Shown here piece by piece: positions 1-6,207 of a stretch of DNA of 7,295 nt. Location of the stretch: positions 1 through 7,295 of the forward strand of contig CALWKT010000074.1 in assembly GCA_944381335.1 (NCBI GenBank), read 5' to 3'. This stretch comes from an uncultured Christensenellaceae bacterium. GTDB taxonomy: Bacteria > Bacillota_A > Clostridia > Christensenellales > UBA3700. The notes under the pieces were generated by a model. It made no database searches and was not told the origin of the DNA. It saw only the letters and a list, made by a program, of their open reading frames with translations. The position numbers were made by a program, and so were the translations under genes. Numbering within the stretch: position 1 is the stretch's first letter; every line of letters starts with the position of its first letter.

Positions 1-151
1 TAAACTGCATCACGATGACCTCGTTCTTGTCGAGATTTTCGGTGTGATGCGGCTTCGTGTTGTCTCCGCGCGTCAGCCCGATTATCTGAACGGGACTGGA
101 AAGCGCTTTGATGACTATATAATCGTCGGTCAGAAAATTCTTGTCGTCCAT
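1..151 (-). CDS. mtrB: TRAP, trp RNA-binding attenuation protein (5' part, cut by window edge)
   Basis: The first 50 codons are present and the 3' end lies outside the window. TRAP is a small cytoplasmic protein of about 75 residues. It forms an 11-subunit ring, binds tryptophan between subunits, and then wraps (G/U)AG-repeat leaders of trp mRNAs to terminate or block their expression. The family signature is clear: DYIVIKAL (residues 10-17), IIGLTRGDNT (23-32), HHTENLDKNEV (35-45) and the start of the QF segment (49-50). They align with Bacillus TRAP at an offset of +2. Thr27 and Gln49 match the tryptophan-pocket Thr25 and Gln47. Two positions that touch RNA in the Bacillus protein differ: Phe32 is Pro34 and Lys37 is Asn39. 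The start is supported by an AGAGGAG Shine-Dalgarno just upstream. It follows dnaE on the same strand but has its own promoter-like sequence. Family assignment is confident; RNA specificity is not. Confidence 0.9.
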   Translation of the reverse strand, partial: MDDKNFLTDDYIVIKALSSPVQIIGLTRGDNTKPHHTENLDKNEVIVMQF

Positions 152-163
152 TTTTCTCCTCTC

Positions 164-179
164 TATGCCGTAAGGCATA
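164..179 (-). repeat. Inverted repeat in the mtrB leader
   Basis: Perfect 6-base arms TATGCC/GGCATA surround a 4-base loop. The hairpin sits between the predicted transcription start and the Shine-Dalgarno of mtrB. No U-run follows, so it is not a terminator. It could be an operator, an mRNA-stabilising hairpin, or a structure affecting ribosome access. The sequence does not decide between these. Confidence 0.6.
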
Positions 180-189
180 CGCCAATAGG

Positions 190-218
190 ATTATATCAAA
201 TACGGCGCGAAAACTCCA
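190..218 (-). promoter_or_regulatory. Probable sigma-A promoter of mtrB
   Basis: A perfect TATAAT -10 box (195-190) is preceded directly by TGA, giving an extended -10 (TGn). A weak -35 candidate TGGAGT (218-213, 3 of 6 consensus) lies at 17-base spacing. The predicted start is near position 183, giving a leader of about 30 bases to the mtrB ATG at 151. The extended -10 could compensate for the poor -35. This would let mtrB be transcribed independently of dnaE. Confidence 0.6.
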
Positions 219-318
219 TTGTTTTACACATTTTTTTGATATTTTGCGCACGCGCGTCCGTTTTCTGCTCAGAAAAGTCTTTTTTCTTCGCCTTGCGACG
301 GGCTCTCTTTTCTTCTCT

Positions 319-3300
319 TTATTTCTTTTTCTTCGCCGTTTTTACGCACGCGTCTCCGAGAAGTCCTTTGAGCTGAGAGACCAGCGCGCCTTTAAGGTCC
401 ACTCTTTCTTTGCACCTGTAAAGCTTGCCGTCAAACTGAACGAAGGTCTCCACCTTGCCCGGAGCAAGCCTCAGATAGCCTCTCACCTCGTCGTACTGCT
501 CGTTGGACTCCACCTTTACGTACAACACGTCGTCAGTCTCTTCCTCTTTTTCCTCTTCTTCGTCCTCTTCGGCGTTATTTTCAAGAAGCTGCACGTCCAT
601 CGCGACAATGCTTGCTCTCTCCTCCTCCAGGTTGAGCCTGCCGGTGATCCTGACGATCGCGTCGTCCGGGATTATGTAATGCACCTTGGAGAACACGTTG
701 GGGAAGAACACGACCTCTATCGTCGCATGCATATCCTCAAGATTGCCGTAACCCATGAGTTTGCCCGATTTGGTGACTTTGGGGGTCACCTTGCTCAGCA
801 TGCCGCAGACGGAAACCGTCTTTTCGTTGTACGTGTTGATCAGCTCCAGATAGCCGCTTTCCCCTTCGAAATCGCCACCTTCTCCCTCGTCTTCGCTCTT
901 TTCTCCCGCGCGGATATTGGCAATCTCCTTGAGGTATTCGGCAAGCGGCGCGAGTGTGAACGGTTGTTTTTCAAGCACGTATTTCCACTCGTCCAGCGGA
1001 TGCCCTGACAGATATACGTTGAGGGCTTCTTTCTCGTTTTCAAGCAGTACTTTGGGCGGAAACTCGGGGAGCGAGGGCACGTCGTCCGTCTTTTCTTCCT
1101 CGATGAAGTCGAACAGCGAAAGCTGACCGCTGCCCTGCTTCTTCTTTTCGTAAGCGGAAAGGTTGAGCATGTTTTCGTAACTTGCCATCAACGACGCGCG
1201 CGTATAGCCGAAGCTGTCGAACGCGCCCGCCTTGATAAGGTTTTCGAAAATGCGCTTGTTTACCGTGCCCGCGGGGAGCCTTGACAGCATGTCCGAAATG
1301 CTCTTATACGGTCCGTTCTTCTCTCTTTCTTCGACGAGAGTCTGCATCGCCGCCTCGCCCACGTTCTTTATGCCGCCGAGACCGAAGCGCAAGCCGCCGT
1401 TCTCCGTCTTGAACACCGCGCGCGACTTGTTGACGTCCGGAGGATAGATCCTGTAACCCTTATTTTTCAGATAAGTCAGATATTTCTGCACTTCGTCCGC
1501 GTTGGTGATGCGGTTGTTGATGACCGCCGCGATGAACTGTATGTTGTAGTAGCGTTTGAAATACGCCGTCTCGTACGCAAGCACCGCGTAAGCCGCCGCG
1601 TGCGATTTGTTGAACGCGTACTTCGCGAAGTTCTCCATTTCGTCGAATATCGCGTTGGCGACGTCCTCGTTCACGCCACGTTTGAGCGCGCCGTCGATGT
1701 GCATCTTCTCGTCGCCGTTCAGGAATATGTCGCGATGCTTAGCCATTATGTCCGCTTTCTTCTTGCTCATCGCGCGGCGGAGAAGGTCTGCGCTGCCGAG
1801 AGAATATCCGGCGAGCACCTGAACTATCTGCATGACCTGCTCCTGGTAAACCAGGGTGCCGTATGTCATGTTGAGTATAGGCTCGAGCGCCGGGTGCTTG
1901 TAGGTTATCGTCTCGGGGTTATTCTTGGAGCGCAGATAATCGGGTATCGCGTCCATAGGACCCGGGCGGTAAAGCGAAATGCCGGCTATGATATCTTCAA
2001 GGCTCTGCGGTTTGAGCTCCTGCATGAACTTCTTCATGCCCGTACTTTCGAGCTGGAACACCGCGTCCGTTTCTCCCGTGCCTATCAGCTTGTACACCTC
2101 GGGGTCGTCGTAGCCCAGTTTCTGGAAATCTATCTCCACGCCGAAGTCCTCTTTGATGTACTGTCTCGTCTTGCTGACGTCGGTCAGCGTCTTGAGCCCC
2201 AGGAAGTCCATTTTGAGCATGCCCATCAGTTCCACTTCCTCTTTCTGGAACTGGGTGGTGATATCGTCGCCGTTTCTCTGGAGCGGCACGAAATCGGAAA
2301 TGACTTCTCTGCATATGACGACGCCCGCCGCGTGCTTGGAGCAGTTGCGCGGCATGCCCTCTATCCTCAGCGCCATGTCTATCACGTTGCGCAGAGTCGG
2401 GTTCTCGTTGTACATCTCCACAACTTCGGGAGAATACAGCTTTTTGTCGTCCTCGTTGTTCGTCCTGCCCAGCACCTTGTCCAGCGTGACTTTGGGATCG
2501 TTGGCGATCGCCTTGGTCAGCTTGTTGACGTCCGGAAGGGGGACGTTGTATACGCGCGCGACGTCCTTGATCGCGCCCTTCGCCTTCATCGTGCCGAGCG
2601 CGAGTATCTGACAGACCTTGTCGCTGCCGTACTTCCTCGTCACATACTCTATGACCTCGCCGCGCCTTTCGAAACAGAAGTCGACGTCGAAGTCGGGCGG
2701 CGATTCTCTTTCCGGGTTCAGGAACCTTTCGAAAAGAAGATTGTACCTGAGCGGGTCGACGTTGGTTATGTGTATCGCGTAAGCTATTACGCTGCCCACG
2801 CCGCTTCCTCTGCCCGCGCCGACCGGGATGCCGTGCTGACGCGCGTAGTTTATGAAGTCCCAGACGACCAGATAGTAGTCTGCGAAACCTTTTGTGATTA
2901 TGACGTTGAGCTCCTTTTCCGCTCTCGCCCTCAGTTCGTCAGAAATGGTGCCGTAACGCTCGACAAGCCCTTCATACGCCATCTTCCTCAGGTACTCCGC
3001 CGGGGTCAGCCCGTCCGGCGGCACGTACGGCGGTTGCAGGTCCTGCTTCTCGATGGTCACATGGCATTTTTCCATGATCTCGACCGTGTTGGTCACGGCT
3101 TCGGGGCACCAGGAAAAGACGTCCATCATCTCTTCGTACGTCTTCATATAGAACTCGTCGCTGTCGAACTTCATTCTCGACGGGTCGTCTATCGTCTTGC
3201 CCGTCTGTATGCAAAGAAGCACGTCCTGCATCTCCGCGTCCGATTTTTCTATATAATGCACGTCGTTGGTCGCGACGACTTTTACGCCGATCTCGCGCGC

Positions 3301-4029
3301 CAGGCGGACGAGAAGCGGATTTATCTTCTTCTGTTCGGGTATGCCGTGATCCTGGAGCTCGATGTAGAAATCTCCCTCCTCGAACATGTCTCTCAGCATT
3401 ATCGCGTAGTTCTTCGCGCCCTCGTAGTCGCCCGCAAGCAACAGCCTGGGGATCCTGCCCGAAAGACACGCCGAACAGCAGATCACGCCTTTTGTGTGTT
3501 TTTTGAGAAGGTCTATGTCTATACGCGGCTTATAGTAAAATCCGTCCACGTACGCAAGACTGTCCATCTGCACCAGATTGCGGTAGCCGTCGTTATCCTT
3601 GGCGATCAGCAGAAGGTGATTGAAATCCGAAGGTCTGCCGCTCTGCTCGTACATATTCTCGCAGGTGTAAAATTCGCAACCGATGATCGGCTTCAGATTC
3701 TTGTAATGCTCCTTGCAGGCGCGGTACATCGTGAAAACGCCGAACATATTGCCGTGATCGGTGATCGCGACGCCGGGCATGCCCTTTGCGACAGCAGCGT
3801 CAAGCAGAGGGAACTTCTTGCCCTTGGTCAGTCTCGCCGCTCCGTCAAGAAGGCTCATATCCGTATGTACGTGCAGATGCACGAACGGCTTGACGGGAGG
3901 TTTTTCAGGCTCTTTCTTCTCTTCTTTCCCGGCTACGGCAGGTTTTTCTTCAGCATTAGCGGGAGCGGCTTCCTGCCCCTCTCCGCCTTTTGCGGCTTCC
4001 TGTTCAACGGTTTTCTTTTCTTCTTCCAT
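319..4029 (-). CDS. dnaE: DNA polymerase III subunit alpha, DnaE type
   Basis: This is the catalytic subunit of a replicative C-family DNA polymerase, 1236 residues. Residues 1-47 are an E/K/A/P-rich extension. The PHP domain follows (about 48-320), with all expected metal ligands visible: His53, His55, Asp62, His92, Glu119, His138, Cys188, Asp256 and His258. Such a set suggests an active proofreading-type site. The polymerase core carries GAGRGSGVGS (404-413), the catalytic PDFDVDF with Asp448 and Asp450, and the third Asp608 in KMDFLGLKTL. A helix-hairpin-helix/fingers region and a beta-clamp motif QLSLF (969-973) come next, then an OB fold (about 1069-1150) between two acidic stretches (1044-1058 and 1154-1167). 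The protein ends in four lysines. The ATG at 4029 has AGAGGAA upstream and overlaps the whiA 3' end by 26 bases, suggesting coupled translation. In Bacillota DnaE usually works beside PolC, which is not seen here. Confidence 0.97.
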   Translation of the reverse strand: MEEEKKTVEQEAAKGGEGQEAAPANAEEKPAVAGKEEKKEPEKPPVKPFVHLHVHTDMSLLDGAARLTKGKKFPLLDAAVAKGMPGVAITDHGNMFGVFTMYRACKEHYKNLKPIIGCEFYTCENMYEQSGRPSDFNHLLLIAKDNDGYRNLVQMDSLAYVDGFYYKPRIDIDLLKKHTKGVICCSACLSGRIPRLLLAGDYEGAKNYAIMLRDMFEEGDFYIELQDHGIPEQKKINPLLVRLAREIGVKVVATNDVHYIEKSDAEMQDVLLCIQTGKTIDDPSRMKFDSDEFYMKTYEEMMDVFSWCPEAVTNTVEIMEKCHVTIEKQDLQPPYVPPDGLTPAEYLRKMAYEGLVERYGTISDELRARAEKELNVIITKGFADYYLVVWDFINYARQHGIPVGAGRGSGVGSVIAYAIHITNVDPLRYNLLFERFLNPERESPPDFDVDFCFERRGEVIEYVTRKYGSDKVCQILALGTMKAKGAIKDVARVYNVPLPDVNKLTKAIANDPKVTLDKVLGRTNNEDDKKLYSPEVVEMYNENPTLRNVIDMALRIEGMPRNCSKHAAGVVICREVISDFVPLQRNGDDITTQFQKEEVELMGMLKMDFLGLKTLTDVSKTRQYIKEDFGVEIDFQKLGYDDPEVYKLIGTGETDAVFQLESTGMKKFMQELKPQSLEDIIAGISLYRPGPMDAIPDYLRSKNNPETITYKHPALEPILNMTYGTLVYQEQVMQIVQVLAGYSLGSADLLRRAMSKKKADIMAKHRDIFLNGDEKMHIDGALKRGVNEDVANAIFDEMENFAKYAFNKSHAAAYAVLAYETAYFKRYYNIQFIAAVINNRITNADEVQKYLTYLKNKGYRIYPPDVNKSRAVFKTENGGLRFGLGGIKNVGEAAMQTLVEEREKNGPYKSISDMLSRLPAGTVNKRIFENLIKAGAFDSFGYTRASLMASYENMLNLSAYEKKKQGSGQLSLFDFIEEEKTDDVPSLPEFPPKVLLENEKEALNVYLSGHPLDEWKYVLEKQPFTLAPLAEYLKEIANIRAGEKSEDEGEGGDFEGESGYLELINTYNEKTVSVCGMLSKVTPKVTKSGKLMGYGNLEDMHATIEVVFFPNVFSKVHYIIPDDAIVRITGRLNLEEERASIVAMDVQLLENNAEEDEEEEKEEETDDVLYVKVESNEQYDEVRGYLRLAPGKVETFVQFDGKLYRCKERVDLKGALVSQLKGLLGDACVKTAKKKK

Positions 4030-4942
4030 CTGTCTTCCTCTCTCCGAGCGCCGTTATCTTTGCGAGCCTGTGATTGAGCCCGCTCTTGCTTATCCCCATG
4101 ATCTTTGCCAGATCGCTCAGCGTTGCGTCGCGGTATCTGAGCCTTGCGTCACAGGTCTCTCTGAGTTTTTCGTCAAGTTTTTCGTATTCTCCGTCAGCCT
4201 TCAGCCTTTCTATCGCCTCCACCTGTCTCATAGACGTGGCTACGCTCTTGTCTATGTTGGCGAGGTCGCAGTTCGCCTTGCGGTTGGCGACGCCGTTCAT
4301 CTCGCGCGTAACGCTGATCTCGTTTATCAGGATCACGCTGTCAGAAGCGCCCAGAAACGCCAGCACGTCGCTGACCGTCTCAGCCGATTTCGCGTATACG
4401 CTGTAATAATTCCCTTTTTTAGCCATATGTACGTTGAGCGCGCATCTGCCGAGTAGTTTTTTGAACTCCGCCGCGGCGTCCTCTCCGAAAAAGATGAATT
4501 CCACGTGATAGCCCACGCTCTTTTCTTCCACGCTCTCAGATGGCACGTACGCGCTTCCGCTCGCGAGAAAAACTCCCCTTGCGTAAGCCGCCGCCTGGCT
4601 CCTCGAAGTTATCCCGTCCGTGTCGCCGAGGTCCGTGACCGCCCTGCCTTCGCTGACAACGGAAAGTATCTTCGCCGCCGCCGCGCCTTCCGCGCGCAGA
4701 TAATACCCTTTGCCGTCGCCGCCGCCGTATTCAGGCTCCTCTCCCGTCAGCTCCTTTATCAACGCCGCCGCTGTGACGACGGGCAGTCTGTTCTTGCTTT
4801 CAAGAAGGAGATAGGACTTGCCGCCCGTGATCCCGACAGACCCGGTACACTTGACGAGCGCGCAGAGAAACTCTCTCTTTTCTTCTGCGTAATCGTCTCC
4901 GTTTATCAAAATCTCTTCCTTGACTTTTTCCGTTATGTTCAT
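4004..4942 (-). CDS. whiA: WhiA, sporulation/cell-division regulator
   Basis: The product is a 312-residue DNA-binding protein, normal for WhiA. It has an N-terminal helical region, then a degenerate LAGLIDADG homing-endonuclease-like fold (about 115-205, with YARGVFLASGSAY at 120-132). The C-terminal half carries the family hallmarks REMNGVANRKANCDLANIDK (213-232) and RQVEAI. A helix-turn-helix follows, with LAKIMGISKSGLNHRLAKI at 278-296. WhiA is a regulator of sporulation septation in Streptomyces and affects division and nucleoid segregation in Bacillus; the target here is unknown. I chose the ATG at 4942 because it is the ATG of an ATGA overlap with the PHP stop codon and matches the family N-terminus. 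AGAGG lies 9 bases upstream. The frame is open as far as 5263, but that part is antisense-free shadow of the PHP gene. The 3' end overlaps dnaE. Confidence 0.96.
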   Translation of the reverse strand: MNITEKVKEEILINGDDYAEEKREFLCALVKCTGSVGITGGKSYLLLESKNRLPVVTAAALIKELTGEEPEYGGGDGKGYYLRAEGAAAAKILSVVSEGRAVTDLGDTDGITSRSQAAAYARGVFLASGSAYVPSESVEEKSVGYHVEFIFFGEDAAAEFKKLLGRCALNVHMAKKGNYYSVYAKSAETVSDVLAFLGASDSVILINEISVTREMNGVANRKANCDLANIDKSVATSMRQVEAIERLKADGEYEKLDEKLRETCDARLRYRDATLSDLAKIMGISKSGLNHRLAKITALGERKTDGRRKENR

Positions 4943-5700
4943 ATCACGAGGCCTCTTGCGAATTTCACGGGCTTGTCCGAAACGTTGACTATCTCGTTTT
5001 CTGTCAGCCCCATCTTCTCTGAGAGAGAAAGCGCCCAGCCGCATTTGCCGACGTTGACCGGTTTGTGCGCGTCGCTGTTGATTATCAGTTTCGCGCCCGC
5101 GTTCAGCGCCTCCTCTATCCCCTTTTCGTCCGGAGTGCGATGCCTGGACGACAGCTCCATATAAGTGCCCGTCGCCGCGCATACCCTGCCGATCTCGGCA
5201 TAATCGACGTCTATCCTGAACCCGGGATGAGAAAGAATGTCTATCCTGTTGTTGAGTATACACCTCACCGTTGCGTCCGTATTGAAAGCTCTCTGCTTTG
5301 CGCTGTTTTTGAAAAACATCCGGGTGACCCCGTTGAAAGGCAGACCGAAATAGTCCCTGATCTTTTTCTGATATGCGGTCAGATGAAACCCGAGAAGAAG
5401 TATGTCAAGCTTTTGCGCCTGCTCCTCTGTTACGTCAATGTCTCCGCGCGGACTGATTATGTTGGCTTCCAGCCCGAGAAGCACGCGTATCTTTCTGTAT
5501 TCCTTGTCTGCTGCCGCGACGTCCTTTTTTATTGCGTCGATGTTTTCCGGCTTCACTCCGACCAGCGGATGATTCCTTGCGTGATCGGTGATCGCCACGG
5601 CGCGCAGACCGAGACTGAGCGCGTTGACCGCGTTGTCGTTGACCGTGCCGCTCCCGTGCGAATATCTGGTGTGAGTGTGGAAATCTGCCGTGATCTTCAT
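4939..5700 (-). CDS. Stand-alone PHP-domain metal-dependent phosphoesterase
   Basis: A 253-residue cytoplasmic protein made almost entirely of one PHP domain, most like the YcdX / histidinol-phosphatase-like group. The nine metal ligands expected of a trinuclear site can be read: His8 and His10 (DFHTHT), His15, His40 (AITDH), Glu78 (GLEANI), His106 (LLGFH), His158 (LSHPG), and Asp210 and His212 (NSDAHKPVNVG). It is therefore probably an active phosphoesterase; the substrate cannot be told from sequence. The start at 5700 is fixed by a strong AAGGAG placed 6 bases upstream. An in-frame ATG at 5760 would overlap the promoter. It is the first gene of a tight PHP-whiA-dnaE operon, with its TGA overlapping the whiA ATG. 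A PHP gene at this place is common in Clostridia, but I do not know an established role for it. Confidence 0.92.
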   Translation of the reverse strand: MKITADFHTHTRYSHGSGTVNDNAVNALSLGLRAVAITDHARNHPLVGVKPENIDAIKKDVAAADKEYRKIRVLLGLEANIISPRGDIDVTEEQAQKLDILLLGFHLTAYQKKIRDYFGLPFNGVTRMFFKNSAKQRAFNTDATVRCILNNRIDILSHPGFRIDVDYAEIGRVCAATGTYMELSSRHRTPDEKGIEEALNAGAKLIINSDAHKPVNVGKCGWALSLSEKMGLTENEIVNVSDKPVKFARGLVI

Positions 5701-5713
5701 TTCTTTCTCCTTG

Positions 5714-5741
5714 CGTGCCCGCGCGCATGCCGGCACGCCGG
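5714..5741 (-). repeat. GC-rich inverted repeats in the PHP operon leader
   Basis: Arms CGTGCC (5714-5719) and GGCACG (5732-5737) pair across a 12-base loop. An alternative, mutually exclusive hairpin CCGGC/GCCGG (5730-5741) uses the same right-hand sequence. Both sit between the -10 box and the Shine-Dalgarno. They may be an operator or a leader structure; no known riboswitch is recognised. Confidence 0.5.
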
Positions 5742-5748
5742 TCTTTAT

Positions 5749-5777
5749 ATTATATACCAAAGCCGCGACTTTTTCAT
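5749..5777 (-). promoter_or_regulatory. Probable sigma-A promoter of the PHP-whiA-dnaE operon
   Basis: A perfect TATAAT (5754-5749) lies 17 bases downstream of ATGAAA (5777-5772, 4 of 6 matches to TTGACA). The predicted start is near 5742, giving a leader of about 42 bases that ends in the strong AAGGAG site. It is the best promoter upstream of the three-gene operon. Confidence 0.65.
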
Positions 5778-5804
5778 CTCTCAGCCATAGCTTTTTAAAA
5801 TTTT

Positions 5805-5832
5805 ACAATAATAATACCGAGTGAATTGTCAA
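5805..5832 (-). promoter_or_regulatory. Possible second, upstream promoter for the PHP operon
   Basis: A perfect -35 TTGACA (5832-5827) is followed after 16 bases by TATTGT (5810-5805, 4 of 6). It lies about 50 bases upstream of the main promoter on the same strand. The -10 is mediocre, so this is weak support. Confidence 0.35.
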
Positions 5833-5862
5833 ACCAAGTGCAACACTTTCTGCAAATGCGAT

Positions 5863-5885
5863 TTTTACCAAAAATATTGGTAAAA
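5863..5885. repeat. Perfect 9-base AT-rich stem-loop
   Basis: TTTTACCAA (5863-5871) and TTGGTAAAA (5877-5885) are exact reverse complements around a 5-base loop. Neither strand shows a T-run straight after the stem, so it does not look like a standard terminator. It may be a protein-binding palindrome or part of a decayed element. Confidence 0.7.
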
Positions 5886-5975
5886 CCAAAAAGTATAATT
5901 TTATTTCGGTTGAACAGATCGTAGTCAGGAAACCTCTCCGAAATACCAAACGCTATCTTGCGGTGTCGGCATTTT

Positions 5976-6009
5976 CTGCAAAAGGCAACCTGCGCGTAAT
6001 GTTTTGCAG
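5976..6009. repeat. Perfect 8-base inverted repeat with 18-base loop
   Basis: CTGCAAAA (5976-5983) pairs exactly with TTTTGCAG (6002-6009). The 10-base word TTTCTGCAAA, overlapping the left arm, also occurs at 5847-5856. Function is unknown. Confidence 0.6.
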
Positions 6010-6026
6010 CGGCGCGTCGGTTACAT

Positions 6027-6094
6027 AAAAACAGACCTTTCGCAATTGAAACCCCAACTGTATAAGTGGTTGGCGAGTGTTAACGAAAAGTCTG
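6027..6094 (-). terminator. Terminator-like stem-loop with T-run
   Basis: The 11-base stem described for the candidate RNA is followed directly by TTTTT on the minus strand. The loop is long, about 41 bases with an inner hairpin, unlike a compact classical terminator, so confidence is modest. It might also end read-through transcripts from murB. Confidence 0.4.
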
Positions 6095-6111
6095 ACGGTA
6101 TTTCAACTACC
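6027..6111 (-). ncRNA. Candidate small structured RNA of about 85 nt
   Basis: The unit runs from the predicted start near 6111 to a five-T run (6031-6027). The RNA would form an 11-base outer stem from CAGACTTTTCG (6094-6084) and CGAAAGGTCTG (6042-6032). The single non-Watson-Crick pair is a U-G wobble only on the minus-strand RNA; it would be a C-A mismatch on the other strand. Inside lies CCAAC/GTTGG (6073-6069 with 6058-6054). The 5' TTGAAA could alternatively pair with TTTCAA upstream of the 3' arm, giving a switch-like choice. I do not recognise 6S, tmRNA, T-box or any riboswitch class. The reading is inference. Confidence 0.35.
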
Positions 6112-6117
6112 ACAAAC

Positions 6118-6146
6118 AATATACATCAAAATGCAAAATTTATCAA
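6118..6146 (-). promoter_or_regulatory. Sigma-A-like promoter inside the intergenic block
   Basis: TTGATA (6146-6141, 5 of 6 to TTGACA) and TATATT (6123-6118, 5 of 6 to TATAAT) are separated by exactly 17 bases on the minus strand. The predicted start is near 6111. AT-rich DNA yields such matches by chance, but the terminator-like structure that follows about 80 bases later adds weight. Confidence 0.5.
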
Positions 6147-6164
6147 CCCTTAAAACGATAACGA

Positions 6165-6187
6165 CGGCAGGTCTTTATTGTCTGCCG
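6165..6187 (-). terminator. Stem-loop downstream of murB, possible weak terminator
   Basis: CGGCAG and CTGCCG form a perfect 6-base GC-rich stem around an 11-base loop, about 125 bases past the murB stop. The minus strand after it has only an interrupted T-rich tract ending in TTTT, so termination would be inefficient if it occurs. Confidence 0.3.
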
Positions 6188-6207
6188 GTGCTTTTGAATC
6201 CGGATAT

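Larger units (their letters stand above)
152..318. other. dnaE-mtrB intergenic region
   Basis: This 167-base gap holds the mtrB promoter and leader hairpin described separately. A 16-base palindrome (261-276, TTTTCTG arms) lies closer to dnaE. On the minus strand nothing like a U-run follows it, so I see no convincing intrinsic terminator for dnaE. Read-through from dnaE into mtrB remains possible. Confidence 0.5.

Noticed and set aside
261..276. Palindrome after dnaE as its terminator
   Set aside because: The stem is AT-rich and on the minus strand is followed by GC-rich DNA, not a T-run. The T-run is on the other strand, where no gene ends.
244..1008. Plus-strand open frame of 254 codons opposite the dnaE 3' end
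   Set aside because: Antisense shadow of dnaE, Phe/Leu-rich from the complement of Lys/Glu codons, with no Shine-Dalgarno or known motif.
1600..4077. Long plus-strand open frame of 825 codons opposite dnaE
   Set aside because: It lies wholly antisense to a certain dnaE, is rich in Arg, His, Val and Leu as codon-bias shadows are, and has no recognisable domain.
4943..5263. Earlier in-frame start for whiA at 5263
   Set aside because: The added residues are low-information out-of-frame PHP sequence. The ATGA overlap at 4942 matches known WhiA N-termini.
5701..5760. Earlier PHP start at 5760 adding 20 residues
   Set aside because: It would begin upstream of and overlap the TATAAT box. The ATG at 5700 has an excellent AAGGAG and matches the PHP domain start.
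4505..5790. Plus-strand open frames opposite whiA and PHP
   Set aside because: They mirror real genes on the other strand, and their translations look like antisense shadows without motifs.
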